Positions 1-8,125 of a stretch of DNA of 64,000 nt are shown here, piece after piece. Positions within the stretch are counted from its first letter, which is position 1. The number at the start of each line of letters is the position of its first letter. A model generated the notes under the pieces. That model did no database searches and was not told the origin of the DNA. It saw nothing but the letters and a program-made list of their open reading frames with translations. Origin of the DNA: Paludibaculum sp. (lineage in GTDB: Bacteria; Acidobacteriota; Terriglobia; Bryobacterales; Bryobacteraceae); NCBI GenBank assembly GCA_029973955.1, contig JARKQJ010000091.1, forward strand, positions 1 through 64,000, read 5' to 3'. The translations under genes and the position numbers were made by a program.

Positions 1-1099
1 GCAAGAGTTTGTGTTTTGCGTAGTGAACGAGCGGGTTCTCACCGGTGGAAAGTTGTTCTTGGTGCAGTCGCCGGTACAAAAAGGTACTGAAGGTTGGATG
101 TGGATTTCGGTCTTCCTTTGCGCCTGCGGTGAGGTAGTGGATGAGCGGGTTAACGTTATTCAGCCGGATGTCGGCATAAGCTGCTCGATAGTATCTGCCA
201 CTAAACAAAGGGTGGGGATCGCGATCCTCGACGCCGCCGTACTCGGAGTAATGCACCAGTGGGTCACACCCAGAGGCCTTGACGTCCGGATAGTTTTCGT
301 TGTAGAAATCTGGGTCAAAGAGTGGGTGGGCGCGAAACCCGCATTCGGCACCCTGAGTTACGTAGTGGGCTAGCGGACAGGCCGGAATCTGGTGTCCTGC
401 GGCAACTACCTGAGCGATGTAAAATTTCGTGTCAAATAGAGGGTGCGGATCGAGTAATTGGCATTTTGGGTCGGCTAGGTATGCGACCAGCGGCAGATCT
501 GTAGTCTTTATTCCAGAGTGCTTCAGCTGAAGTAAAAAATAGGATGGGTCAAATAAAGGGTGGCTGGAAAAATGTTGAGGAGCAAGATTTGAAATATAAT
601 GGAGGAGTGGGGCTGTGAGGTGATCTTCAGGGGCTTTCGACTGCCGTGCTATGTAGTCGGAATCAAAAAGGGGATGGGGTAGGAGGCCGAGTCGCCATCC
701 TTTCTCCAGATAATGGAAAAGCAGTGGAATCGCAATAGGCTCTCCTTCGCATTGGCTGTAGTAGAAGTTATTGTCAAACAGCGGGTGCGGATTGGGAGCC
801 AGGTGGCCGGGCGTGTTCAGGAAGTGGATCAGTTCAGGGATGGCGCCGCGTTCAGAGGGACTCAACTGATTGCGGTAGTAGTCTGGGCGGAAGAGCGGGT
901 GAGGAGACCGGCCTTCCCACGCACCAGAATGGAGAAAATGCTTGAAGGGGTCGGCACCAGCGGCGGCCACGTCCGGGTACAACTGTAAGTAGTATGTGGA
1001 GTCAAAGAAGCGAAAAGATCGCAGTCTTGATTCTAATGAATAATATTGAGGCGATAGGCGGCGTATATACCTCTGAATGACTGAAAGAACGGACAGCAT
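1..1099 (-). CDS. Tandem HPLFD/PLxHY repeat protein of glycan cluster (3' part missing)
   Basis: Translated by hand, the minus strand is open from the ATG at 1099 to the left edge (366 codons, no stop). After about 30 residues, nine degenerate units of 37-42 residues follow. The consensus is roughly F-D-x-x-Y-Y, then (N/Y)PDV in the better-kept copies, P-L-x-H-Y, a Gly-rich turn and R-x-P-HPLF. Clear copies read FFDSTYYLQLYPDV and DPDFYNENYPDV. Repeats of this kind sit beside or in front of glycosyltransferase domains in other bacteria, but no catalytic domain is visible in this part. The start is supported by an AGGTG about 10 bases upstream. It lies 94 bases downstream of galE on the same strand. 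The function is unknown, probably surface-glycan assembly. GC is low (about 37% at 541-600). Confidence 0.8.
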   Translation of the reverse strand, partial: MLSVLSVIQRYIRRLSPQYYSLESRLRSFRFFDSTYYLQLYPDVAAAGADPFKHFLHSGAWEGRSPHPLFRPDYYRNQLSPSERGAIPELIHFLNTPGHLAPNPHPLFDNNFYYSQCEGEPIAIPLLFHYLEKGWRLGLLPHPLFDSDYIARQSKAPEDHLTAPLLHYISNLAPQHFSSHPLFDPSYFLLQLKHSGIKTTDLPLVAYLADPKCQLLDPHPLFDTKFYIAQVVAAGHQIPACPLAHYVTQGAECGFRAHPLFDPDFYNENYPDVKASGCDPLVHYSEYGGVEDRDPHPLFSGRYYRAAYADIRLNNVNPLIHYLTAGAKEDRNPHPTFSTFLYRRLHQEQLSTGENPLVHYAKHKLL

Positions 1100-1193
1100 G
1101 ATAAATGCACCTACTCCAGTGATGCTCAGGACTTGTTCGCAACGCGGGGTTTGATGGCAGTCATTGTGTACGACCTCGGCGCATAACGGAACC

Positions 1194-2252
1194 TCATTTG
1201 CGAACTTCAACGGCAGCCGCTTGGGGCGCGAGGGCTGGCTCAGGGAGCGGTGCACAGGTCGTCGAGGAACGTCCTGGCGTCGCATGTTCTCTGGAATGCC
1301 AAGCCCAGGCTGTCCTGAGAATGGTTTCCGGAGTGGAAAGACGGGGTGTCCAATTGAGAACCGAGGTTGCTTTCTGCGAACTGGCGACCAGTGCCGCCGG
1401 GTCTCCAGCGCGCCTAGGGCACCACTCGACGAGTATAGACCTTCCAGTAACCAATTCGGCAGTGCGCAGGAGTTCCTTGACGGAGGTGCCACTGCCCGTT
1501 CCGAGGTTCACGGCTGTACTGTCACCGCCGTGCGCCAAGTAGGTGAGGGCCAGAAGGTGAGCGCGGGCCAAGTCGGTAACATGAACATAGTCACGAACTG
1601 CGGTGCCATCTGGCGTCGGGAAGTCATTGCCGAAAACCTGAAAGCTGGCTTTGGGGTCCCGAGCCGAGAAAAGGAGCCTCGGAATCACATGAGTCTCAGG
1701 AGTGTGGCTTTCTCCGATTTCGCCGTCAGGGTCTGCTCCGGCGGCGTTAAAGTAGCGCAGAGAGACGTACCGCATGCCGTACGCACTAGAAAACCAGCGC
1801 AGCATTCGTTCGGCGGTCAGTTTAGTCTCGCCGTAAGGATTGACTGGCAGTTGAGGCGTATCCTCGGTGATGGGCAGATGGTCGGGTGAGCCATAGGTGG
1901 CGCAAGTCGAAGAAAACACAATATGACGGATACCCGCGGCGCATGCTGCCTGCAGGAGCTGCAGGGTTCCTCCGACGTTCACGTCGTAGTAGTCGGATGG
2001 AATGCTCATGGATTCCCCGACGTATGCCAGGGCTGCAAAGTGCATCACGGCCTGAATGTCGTATCTAGCCAATGCCAACCGCAACGATTGCCTGTCTCGA
2101 ATGTCGCAACGCTCCAGCGGCCCCCACCGTACTGCCCACTCGTTGCCCCTATACAAGTTGTCGAGGACAACCACCTCGTGGCCGGCTTGGTGAAGTTCCT
2201 TTGCCGTATGCGATCCGATGTAGCCGGCGCCACCTGTCACAAGAACTCTCAT
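1194..2252 (-). CDS. galE: UDP-glucose 4-epimerase
   Basis: The protein (352 aa) is an extended short-chain dehydrogenase that interconverts UDP-glucose and UDP-galactose with bound NAD, supplying galactosyl donors to the neighbouring glycosyltransferases. The Rossmann motif GGAGYIG is at residues 7-13, the Ser/Thr of the catalytic triad at 115-116, and the YGETK motif puts Tyr140 and Lys144 in place. The chosen ATG at 2252 gives the canonical MRVLVTGGAG start, with AGGTG about 8 bases upstream. A longer in-frame extension to 2315 would add 21 residues before the Rossmann fold and is unlikely. It is transcribed leftward, away from the gene at 2453 and toward the repeat protein. Length is normal for GalE. 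A related UDP-sugar epimerase cannot be fully excluded. Confidence 0.9.
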   Translation of the reverse strand: MRVLVTGGAGYIGSHTAKELHQAGHEVVVLDNLYRGNEWAVRWGPLERCDIRDRQSLRLALARYDIQAVMHFAALAYVGESMSIPSDYYDVNVGGTLQLLQAACAAGIRHIVFSSTCATYGSPDHLPITEDTPQLPVNPYGETKLTAERMLRWFSSAYGMRYVSLRYFNAAGADPDGEIGESHTPETHVIPRLLFSARDPKASFQVFGNDFPTPDGTAVRDYVHVTDLARAHLLALTYLAHGGDSTAVNLGTGSGTSVKELLRTAELVTGRSILVEWCPRRAGDPAALVASSQKATSVLNWTPRLSTPETILRTAWAWHSREHATPGRSSTTCAPLPEPALAPQAAAVEVRK

Positions 2253-2357
2253 CGTAAAACACCTGCAACTGGACGGAGAGTCGGGCATCGAGCCCAAAAG
2301 CACACTCACCACCATTTATACAACTCTGGTTTGAGTGGAAGCCACGGCCCATCGAAC

Positions 2358-2388
2358 ATTTTAGCCCGAAATAGGGTTGTCTTGACAA
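2358..2388 (-). promoter_or_regulatory. Possible galE promoter
   Basis: On the minus strand TTGTCA (2388-2383) is followed after 19 bases by TAAAAT (2363-2358), about 105 bases ahead of the galE ATG. The boxes are good but the spacer is long, so this is tentative. Confidence 0.25.
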
Positions 2389-2452
2389 GTTGAGTTGTTG
2401 TCCACCACATGCACTGCCTAGGGGGGGTATACTGAATCTGTCACCAGCAAGT

Positions 2453-2845
2453 ATGACGGACTACAAGCGCGATTCTGAATCTCAATTAGCCGATGGTGAC
2501 CTGATTCGGGAAATTCAAGACTTGACCAAGCGTCATGCTGAGTTGAGTCAAAGGCTCCTTACTATCGCGGAGAACTCGCGTGTTGCGTCGATGGATTCGA
2601 TGCATGTTGCCGGGCCGGCCCTAAGCAGCGGGCCGCCGACGGTTGCCGGTCTGCGACCGGGGGATGAAACACTTCGGTTGGAGGCACTGGCCCAGCGGAT
2701 TGCGGCTGTGGAGCAGCAACTTGGAGCTGTTACCGAACTGCTCGCATCGCAAGTTGTCCGTGTAGATGCCCTGCTGAATAGCCGGATCTGGCGCATCATG
2801 GTCGCGCTTGGCGGGTTGGTGCTAAAGATGACGGGACGATCGTGA
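2453..2845 (+). CDS. Small coiled-coil protein preceding glycosyltransferase
   Basis: This 130-residue protein has no signal peptide. Residues ~15-45 and 80-110 are heptad-like and rich in Glu, Gln and Leu, suggesting coiled coil. The C-terminus carries an NSRIWRIM stretch. Similar NSR-W-R tails are often seen in proteins encoded next to, or fused to, polysaccharide glycosyltransferases. The ATG at 2453 was chosen because the protein then starts MTDYKRD; a start at 2390 would add a proline-rich leader with no obvious purpose. No good Shine-Dalgarno is visible. Its stop overlaps the GTG start of the next gene (GTGA, 2842-2845), so the two are probably translationally coupled. It may be a scaffold or partner of that glycosyltransferase, but this is inference. 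Confidence 0.6.
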   Translation: MTDYKRDSESQLADGDLIREIQDLTKRHAELSQRLLTIAENSRVASMDSMHVAGPALSSGPPTVAGLRPGDETLRLEALAQRIAAVEQQLGAVTELLASQVVRVDALLNSRIWRIMVALGGLVLKMTGRS

Positions 2846-5800
2846 ACTCCGTTTTGTTGATTGAATTGAGACGGTTGGTTGAGTGCCTCGATGATTTTGT
2901 CCTGCTTCTAAATGGGCAGCAGCCGACTGGCTATGAAGTAGATCATCACTTCAGTTCGACTCACCGCTGGTTTCAGGATGAAACACGTTGGGCTCCTCCC
3001 GTCCAGGCAGGCGTACCTGAGCAGGAGGGTCCCGTGGGGCGGACGTCGAGCCTGCTTCATCGGCTGATCTCGTTCGATGAAGCCTCCTATCTTTACTTCA
3101 ACTCTGATGTGGCAGGGGCGGCGAGGCAGATTTCCTGGAAGTCCGGCCTGGCGCATTGGCTGTCGTCAGGCCGGAGGGAAGGGCGGCCAGGAGGACGACG
3201 AGGTGAGGTCCAACGCAGAGGTAGGGTGACTGGGACACCCGGCACGAACTTTTATGGGTTCCTTTCGGCGGTGAGTGGACTGGGCAGTGCCGCGAAAGGG
3301 CTCTCCGCCGCCCTGGGGCGATCGGGAGGGCAGGTTCGAGAGTTCGCCATTCCAAGCTGGGAGAGTGGCGAGGAAGCAGGACTTGTTACCCGTGGGCACC
3401 ACCGAATCAACCTCCTCCACCAGAACGCCGATGTGCTGCCGCTGTTTGCGCGGAAGTACGGCCAGGAACTGCTGAAGAACCGCTACAACATTGCCTACTG
3501 CGTTTGGGAGTTGCCTTCGCTGCGGGTGGATTGGGCGCAGAATCTGCGGCTGGTGGATGAGGTTTGGGTTCCCAGCGGTTATGTCGCGGCGGCGTTCCGG
3601 GCGGCTACTCCTTTGCCGGTGCGGGTGATTCCGCATACGGTGGACGGATTGGAGGCGATGGCTACGCTGAGCAGGGCTGAGATGGGGCTGCCTGAGGGGG
3701 TGTTCATTTTTGTGAGCGTCTTTGACGTCTCCAGCGGGTTTGAGCGGAAGGACCCGATGACGGCGGTGCGGGCGTTCCAGGAGGCATTCGGCGAGTCGGG
3801 AGACGCGATGCTCGTGCTGAAGTGCCACAACTCGAAGTACAACCCCGCGCGAATGGAGATGCTGCGGCGCTTCGCGGCGGCGCCGAATATCCGGCTGGTG
3901 GATGAACTTTGGAGCGAGCAGCAGATCCACTCTCTGCACAAGGTGGCCGATTGCCTCGTCTCGCCGCACAGGGGGGAAGGTTTCGGGCTGAATATCGCCG
4001 AGACGATGTATTTCGGCAAAGCGGTGGTGGCCACGAACTACAGCGCCTGCACGGATTACCTGGACGAATCGAACGGCTATCCGGTGAACTACCGGCTGGT
4101 GGAGATTGAGAAGGCCGAGGGGCCTTACCAGCCCGGTAACGTCTGGGCCCAGGCGGATGTGCACCACATGGCGCAGCAGATGCGGCGGGTGTTTGAAGAT
4201 GGGGCAGAGCGGAGGAAGCGGGGAGAGGCCGCGGCGCGGACCATCCGTGAGCGTTTCAGCGCAGAGGCGGTGGGGCGGCTGATCGCCGCGCGGTTGGATG
4301 AGATCGACCAGCCGGCGGTACAGCATCCGAAGGGGCCGAAGCGGTTTCTGCCGAAGGGGGCGCCGGAGTGGCGGCTGAGGCAGTTGAAGTCGATACCGCG
4401 GATCAGTCTGATCACGCCGGTGTACAACGTGGACGCCGAGTGGCTGCGGCGATGCGTGGAGAGCGTGAAGGCGCAATGGTATCCGTACTGGGAACTGTGC
4501 CTCTGCGACGATGGCTCCACGCGCCAGGAGACGGTGGAACTGCTGGACGAGTATCGGGGGAGCGATCCACGAATCAAGGTGATTCGCGAGGATGTCAATC
4601 GCGGCATCGCGGCGGCCAGCGCGCGGGCCGTGGAGTTTTCCTCGGGCGAGTGGCTGGCGTTCCTGGACAACGACGATGAGCTGACGCCCGATGCGTTGCT
4701 GGAGATTGCGAACTTGCTGCAGGCGAATCCGCAATTGGACGTGATCTACAGCGACGAGGACAAGATCGACTCAGTGGGGCGCCACTGCGACCACTTCCAC
4801 AAACCGGACTGGAGCCCGGAGCACCTGCAGTCCGTCATGTACATGCTGCACCTGATGGTGGTGCGGAAGAAGCTCTTCTTCGATGTGGGCGGCTTCCGGG
4901 CGGAGTATTCCGGCGCGCAGGACTATGACTTGGCTCTGCGGCTGGCGGCGCGAACGAACCGGATCGGGCACGTTCCGAAGATCCTCTATCACTGGCGGAT
5001 GATCGAGGGCTCCGCGGCGGCGAAGATAGATGCCAAGCCGGAGGCATTGAACGCGGGGCGGCGGGCGCTGGAGGATCTGGTGGCCAGAGAACGGCTGCCG
5101 GCGCGCGTGGAAGAGGGACTGCTGCCGGGCACGTTCCGGGTGCGGTATCACATAGTGGGCCGGCCGCAGGCGTCGCTGGTGATCGTCGCCAGCAACCAGG
5201 AAGACGAGCTGCCCGGGCGAGGCCGGGTCGTGCTGGTGGAGAATTTCGTGCGGAGCATCTTTGCGAAGACGGGCTACCGAAACTTCGAAGTGGTCGTCTC
5301 ACACGACGGGAACCTGAAGGACTCCACGATGGAATCGTTGCAGGAGCTGGGCTGCCGGCTGGTTCAATACAAGCGGCCGCCGGGGGCGTTCAACTTCGCA
5401 AACAAAGCGAATTGGAGCCTGCGGCAGGCGGAAAACGAGCTATTGGTTTTGCTAAACGATGACATGGAGGTGATCCGGCCGGATTGGCTCTCTTCGCTGC
5501 TGGAGTATGCGCAGCAGCCGTGGGTGGGCGCGGTCGGCGGGCGCCTGTTGTTTGGCGATGGGCGGGTGCAGCACGTGGGGATGGTGCTGGGGGTGAATGG
5601 CGGGGCGGCTCATCCGTACCACGGGTTTCCCCGGGAGTTCGTCGGTTACAACGGGTACACACACATTGTGCGCAACTACTCGAGTGTGACAGGCGCCTGC
5701 CTGGCGACGAGGAAGAGCCTGTTCGAGGCGATGGGTGGCATTGATGAGGGCTTCCGGGTGGACTACAACGACACGGACTATTGCCTGAAGCTGATGGACG

Positions 5801-5988
5801 CGGGGTACAGGGTGGTTTACACGCCCTATTGCGAGCTATTCCACTTCGAAGGCCGCAGTCTGAAGCGGACCAGCCAGGACGCGGAAGAGCTGGCCCGATT
5901 CCGAGCGAAGTGGGCCAAGTACGTGGAGGCCGATCCACACTACAACGTCAACCTGAGCCGGCACCGGTTGGACTTTGCGGCGCGCTAG
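2842..5988 (+). CDS. Multidomain glycosyltransferase (GT4-GT2-GT2)
   Basis: The 1048-residue protein starts at GTG 2842. Residues ~75-110 contain one copy of the FDxxxYLxxNxDV motif also found in the repeat protein at 1-1099. Residues ~135-470 look like a GT-B family 4 transferase with the E-x7-E motif EGFGLNIAE near 378-386. Residues ~519-765 are a GT-A family 2 domain starting RISLITPVYN, with CDDGS (~555) and DNDDE (~610). Residues ~775-1025 are a second GT2-like domain with LNDDME (~871) and YNDTDYC (~975). It probably adds several sugars to a cell-surface polysaccharide. GC rises from ~50% to ~70% near 3.1 kb, inside the reading frame, which suggests a chimeric origin. Its stop overlaps that of the convergent gene at 5985. 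Confidence 0.85.
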   Translation: MNSVLLIELRRLVECLDDFVLLLNGQQPTGYEVDHHFSSTHRWFQDETRWAPPVQAGVPEQEGPVGRTSSLLHRLISFDEASYLYFNSDVAGAARQISWKSGLAHWLSSGRREGRPGGRRGEVQRRGRVTGTPGTNFYGFLSAVSGLGSAAKGLSAALGRSGGQVREFAIPSWESGEEAGLVTRGHHRINLLHQNADVLPLFARKYGQELLKNRYNIAYCVWELPSLRVDWAQNLRLVDEVWVPSGYVAAAFRAATPLPVRVIPHTVDGLEAMATLSRAEMGLPEGVFIFVSVFDVSSGFERKDPMTAVRAFQEAFGESGDAMLVLKCHNSKYNPARMEMLRRFAAAPNIRLVDELWSEQQIHSLHKVADCLVSPHRGEGFGLNIAETMYFGKAVVATNYSACTDYLDESNGYPVNYRLVEIEKAEGPYQPGNVWAQADVHHMAQQMRRVFEDGAERRKRGEAAARTIRERFSAEAVGRLIAARLDEIDQPAVQHPKGPKRFLPKGAPEWRLRQLKSIPRISLITPVYNVDAEWLRRCVESVKAQWYPYWELCLCDDGSTRQETVELLDEYRGSDPRIKVIREDVNRGIAAASARAVEFSSGEWLAFLDNDDELTPDALLEIANLLQANPQLDVIYSDEDKIDSVGRHCDHFHKPDWSPEHLQSVMYMLHLMVVRKKLFFDVGGFRAEYSGAQDYDLALRLAARTNRIGHVPKILYHWRMIEGSAAAKIDAKPEALNAGRRALEDLVARERLPARVEEGLLPGTFRVRYHIVGRPQASLVIVASNQEDELPGRGRVVLVENFVRSIFAKTGYRNFEVVVSHDGNLKDSTMESLQELGCRLVQYKRPPGAFNFANKANWSLRQAENELLVLLNDDMEVIRPDWLSSLLEYAQQPWVGAVGGRLLFGDGRVQHVGMVLGVNGGAAHPYHGFPREFVGYNGYTHIVRNYSSVTGACLATRKSLFEAMGGIDEGFRVDYNDTDYCLKLMDAGYRVVYTPYCELFHFEGRSLKRTSQDAEELARFRAKWAKYVEADPHYNVNLSRHRLDFAAR

Positions 5989-7940
5989 GCCTGGGGTTCG
6001 CTGGAAAGTTGGATGGTTTCCACGCGGCTGGAGAGGTTGGGGCTGTAGTAGAAATCGTGGCTGGTGAGAGTTGAGCCCCACTTGGTCCAGAAAGCCACCC
6101 GTTCCTGGAGTTGTGTACCCGTGGTGCGGGTCTGCGCTTCGTCATGGCAGAGGTTGACGTCGCAGTTGAGCACGACTTCCAAGCCGGCCGCCTGAGCTTT
6201 GAGGCAGAGATCGACGTCGCTGAAGTTGTTGGGGAAGTTGCGGTCGAACCCGCCCAGTTGTTCGAACAGGTTGCGACGGATGGCGATGCAAGCGCCGGTG
6301 ACAGCGGAGACATTGCGCGTGGCCGAGAGCCAGGGCCAGAAGGGGCTGCCGAGTTGGAAGCGGCCTGGGTGGCCGGAGCTGCTGGAGAGGTCCAGAAGGA
6401 TTCCGGCGTGCTGAATGGTCCCGTCCGCATAGTTGAGGCGGGCACCGACCACGCCGACCTCCTCGCGGACGAAGGGATCGCAGAGTTTTTCCAGCCAGGC
6501 GTCGTCCAGGACGATGACATCGTCGTTCATGAAAACCAGTACGGGGTCTTCCAGACCAGCGGCGCAGCGGTTGTTCATGCGGCTGAAATTGAAAGGGCCG
6601 GTAAACTGCACGACGCGGGCGCCAAACTCGGAGGCAACCGCCCGAATCCTCGCGTCTCTGGCCTCGTCCTGGGCATGGAGCAAGACATGGAGACTGGCCT
6701 GAATGGAGCTGGACCTTTGCCGGATCGAGTTGAAGAGCCGCCGCAGGAGATCCGGGTTCCTGGTCGGGACGATGATGGCGGCTGACGGCGGCCGGTCGTT
6801 CATTAACAGGCGGTAGGTGTTGGGGAAAGGGCCGTCCACGACGGAAGCGGGAATGCGACGTCGCGAGAGCGTTTCCCGGACCGCGGCCAGCCCCGCCGCG
6901 TGGCTATAAGGTTTCGAATCGTGAGACTGGGCGGTGGAACCGGCATGTTTCCGCCAATGGTAGAGCACGCGGGGGATGTGGACGACCGTGGGATTCGCGT
7001 CGGTCATCCGGAGTGCCGCATCGAAATCCTGGGCCCCGTCGTGGGCGGAGCGGAAACCTCCAATGGCGCGCAGTTTGGTGGTGTCGGCGACGAACAGGTG
7101 GCCCATGTACATGCAAGTCATGAGCAGAGCGGGGGACCAGCCCGGCTTGAAGATGGGGAGGGCGGGGATGCCGGCTGCGCTGACGTAGTCCTCGTCGGAA
7201 TAGATGAGATCGGGGTGAACGGCCGTGATGGCGGCGGCAACTTCGGCGAGTGCATTGCTCTCGATGAGGTCATCCTGATCGAGGAAGGTGACGTAGGAGC
7301 CACGGCATGCGGAGAGCCCACGATTCAAGGTGGCGGAGATGCCCCCCTTTTCGCCGGGCAGCACGCGGATCCGCGGTTCGGCCGCAGCCAAATCCTGAAT
7401 CCACCGCAGAGTGTCGTCCCCGGCCGGTCCGTCAAGTAGGAGGAGGAGTTCCCAGTTGCCGAACGTCTGTTGCGTGACAGATGCGACCGCTTCCTTCAGC
7501 CACGGCAAATTGGGCTGAAAGACGGGCGTGAGGATGGAAATGCGCAAGTCCTCAGTGGCTGCCTGGGAAAGTCCTCCAGCGCCGGCGGCCGGTGAGGAGA
7601 CGACGCGTTGCTGGTTGAACCAGCGCCGGTATTCCTCTTCGGGCGATTGTCGGCCCATGATGCTTTGGAGAAGGCCGGAGAGCGGCGTCTTCAGGAGGAA
7701 GTGGCCGAGGCGCCGATACCAGCGAATCACGCGGTTGCCCAACCAGCGGACCAGGCGGATGACGGCGGCATTTTCGAGCCGTGAGATACGCCATTCGAGG
7801 AGTTCCAGTTCGCGCAGGATGGGGGCTGCCAGTGCGGGGGGGGCGGCTTCCGGGCCGGGATCGTCCTGCGGCGGATCGGCGTGCTTTGAGGCGTCCGGAG
7901 CCGCCTCGGCCCGACCTCGAATATCCCTGTAACGAAACAT
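5985..7940 (-). CDS. Tandem family 2 glycosyltransferase
   Basis: The protein (651 aa from ATG 7940) has an N-terminal ~125 residues with a predicted amphipathic/coiled stretch. Two GT-A glycosyltransferase family 2 domains follow. The first begins RISILTPVFQ near residue 131 and carries LDQDD. The second begins near residue 387 (AAIIVPTRN) and carries MNDDV and the acidic FSDVDLCL. This is the organisation of rhamnan/O-antigen type chain transferases acting at the cytoplasmic face of the inner membrane. The ATG at 7940 has GGTAAG just upstream; a GTG at 7961 is the alternative. The gene is convergent with the GT4-GT2-GT2 gene, and the two share the sequence CTAG (5985-5988) in which both stop codons overlap. 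The acceptor and sugar cannot be told from sequence. Confidence 0.85.
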   Translation of the reverse strand: MFRYRDIRGRAEAAPDASKHADPPQDDPGPEAAPPALAAPILRELELLEWRISRLENAAVIRLVRWLGNRVIRWYRRLGHFLLKTPLSGLLQSIMGRQSPEEEYRRWFNQQRVVSSPAAGAGGLSQAATEDLRISILTPVFQPNLPWLKEAVASVTQQTFGNWELLLLLDGPAGDDTLRWIQDLAAAEPRIRVLPGEKGGISATLNRGLSACRGSYVTFLDQDDLIESNALAEVAAAITAVHPDLIYSDEDYVSAAGIPALPIFKPGWSPALLMTCMYMGHLFVADTTKLRAIGGFRSAHDGAQDFDAALRMTDANPTVVHIPRVLYHWRKHAGSTAQSHDSKPYSHAAGLAAVRETLSRRRIPASVVDGPFPNTYRLLMNDRPPSAAIIVPTRNPDLLRRLFNSIRQRSSSIQASLHVLLHAQDEARDARIRAVASEFGARVVQFTGPFNFSRMNNRCAAGLEDPVLVFMNDDVIVLDDAWLEKLCDPFVREEVGVVGARLNYADGTIQHAGILLDLSSSSGHPGRFQLGSPFWPWLSATRNVSAVTGACIAIRRNLFEQLGGFDRNFPNNFSDVDLCLKAQAAGLEVVLNCDVNLCHDEAQTRTTGTQLQERVAFWTKWGSTLTSHDFYYSPNLSSRVETIQLSSEPQA

Positions 7941-8125
7941 GCTCTTACCGACGGAAAACACCGTGCGTATTCACCCCGAAACACCCTGAAAAGCACTCGT
8001 TCAAAGAACGCAAGAGGGGATTGCAGCCAAGTCCTCAGTATACAACCGTAGGGCGGCGGACTCCGGCTGCCGGGGAGGCAGGAGGTAGCCAAATATCAGA
8101 ATGGGGCGGAGATATACTGGCAGCC

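Noticed and set aside
2382..2433. TTGACA (2382-2387) and TATACT (2428-2433) as a promoter for the coiled-coil gene
   Set aside because: They are 40 bases apart, far outside the usual 16-18-base spacing, and no other pair fits.
3166..4734. 522-residue minus-strand ORF opposite the large glycosyltransferase
   Set aside because: Arg/His/Pro-rich antisense reading of a well-conserved gene.
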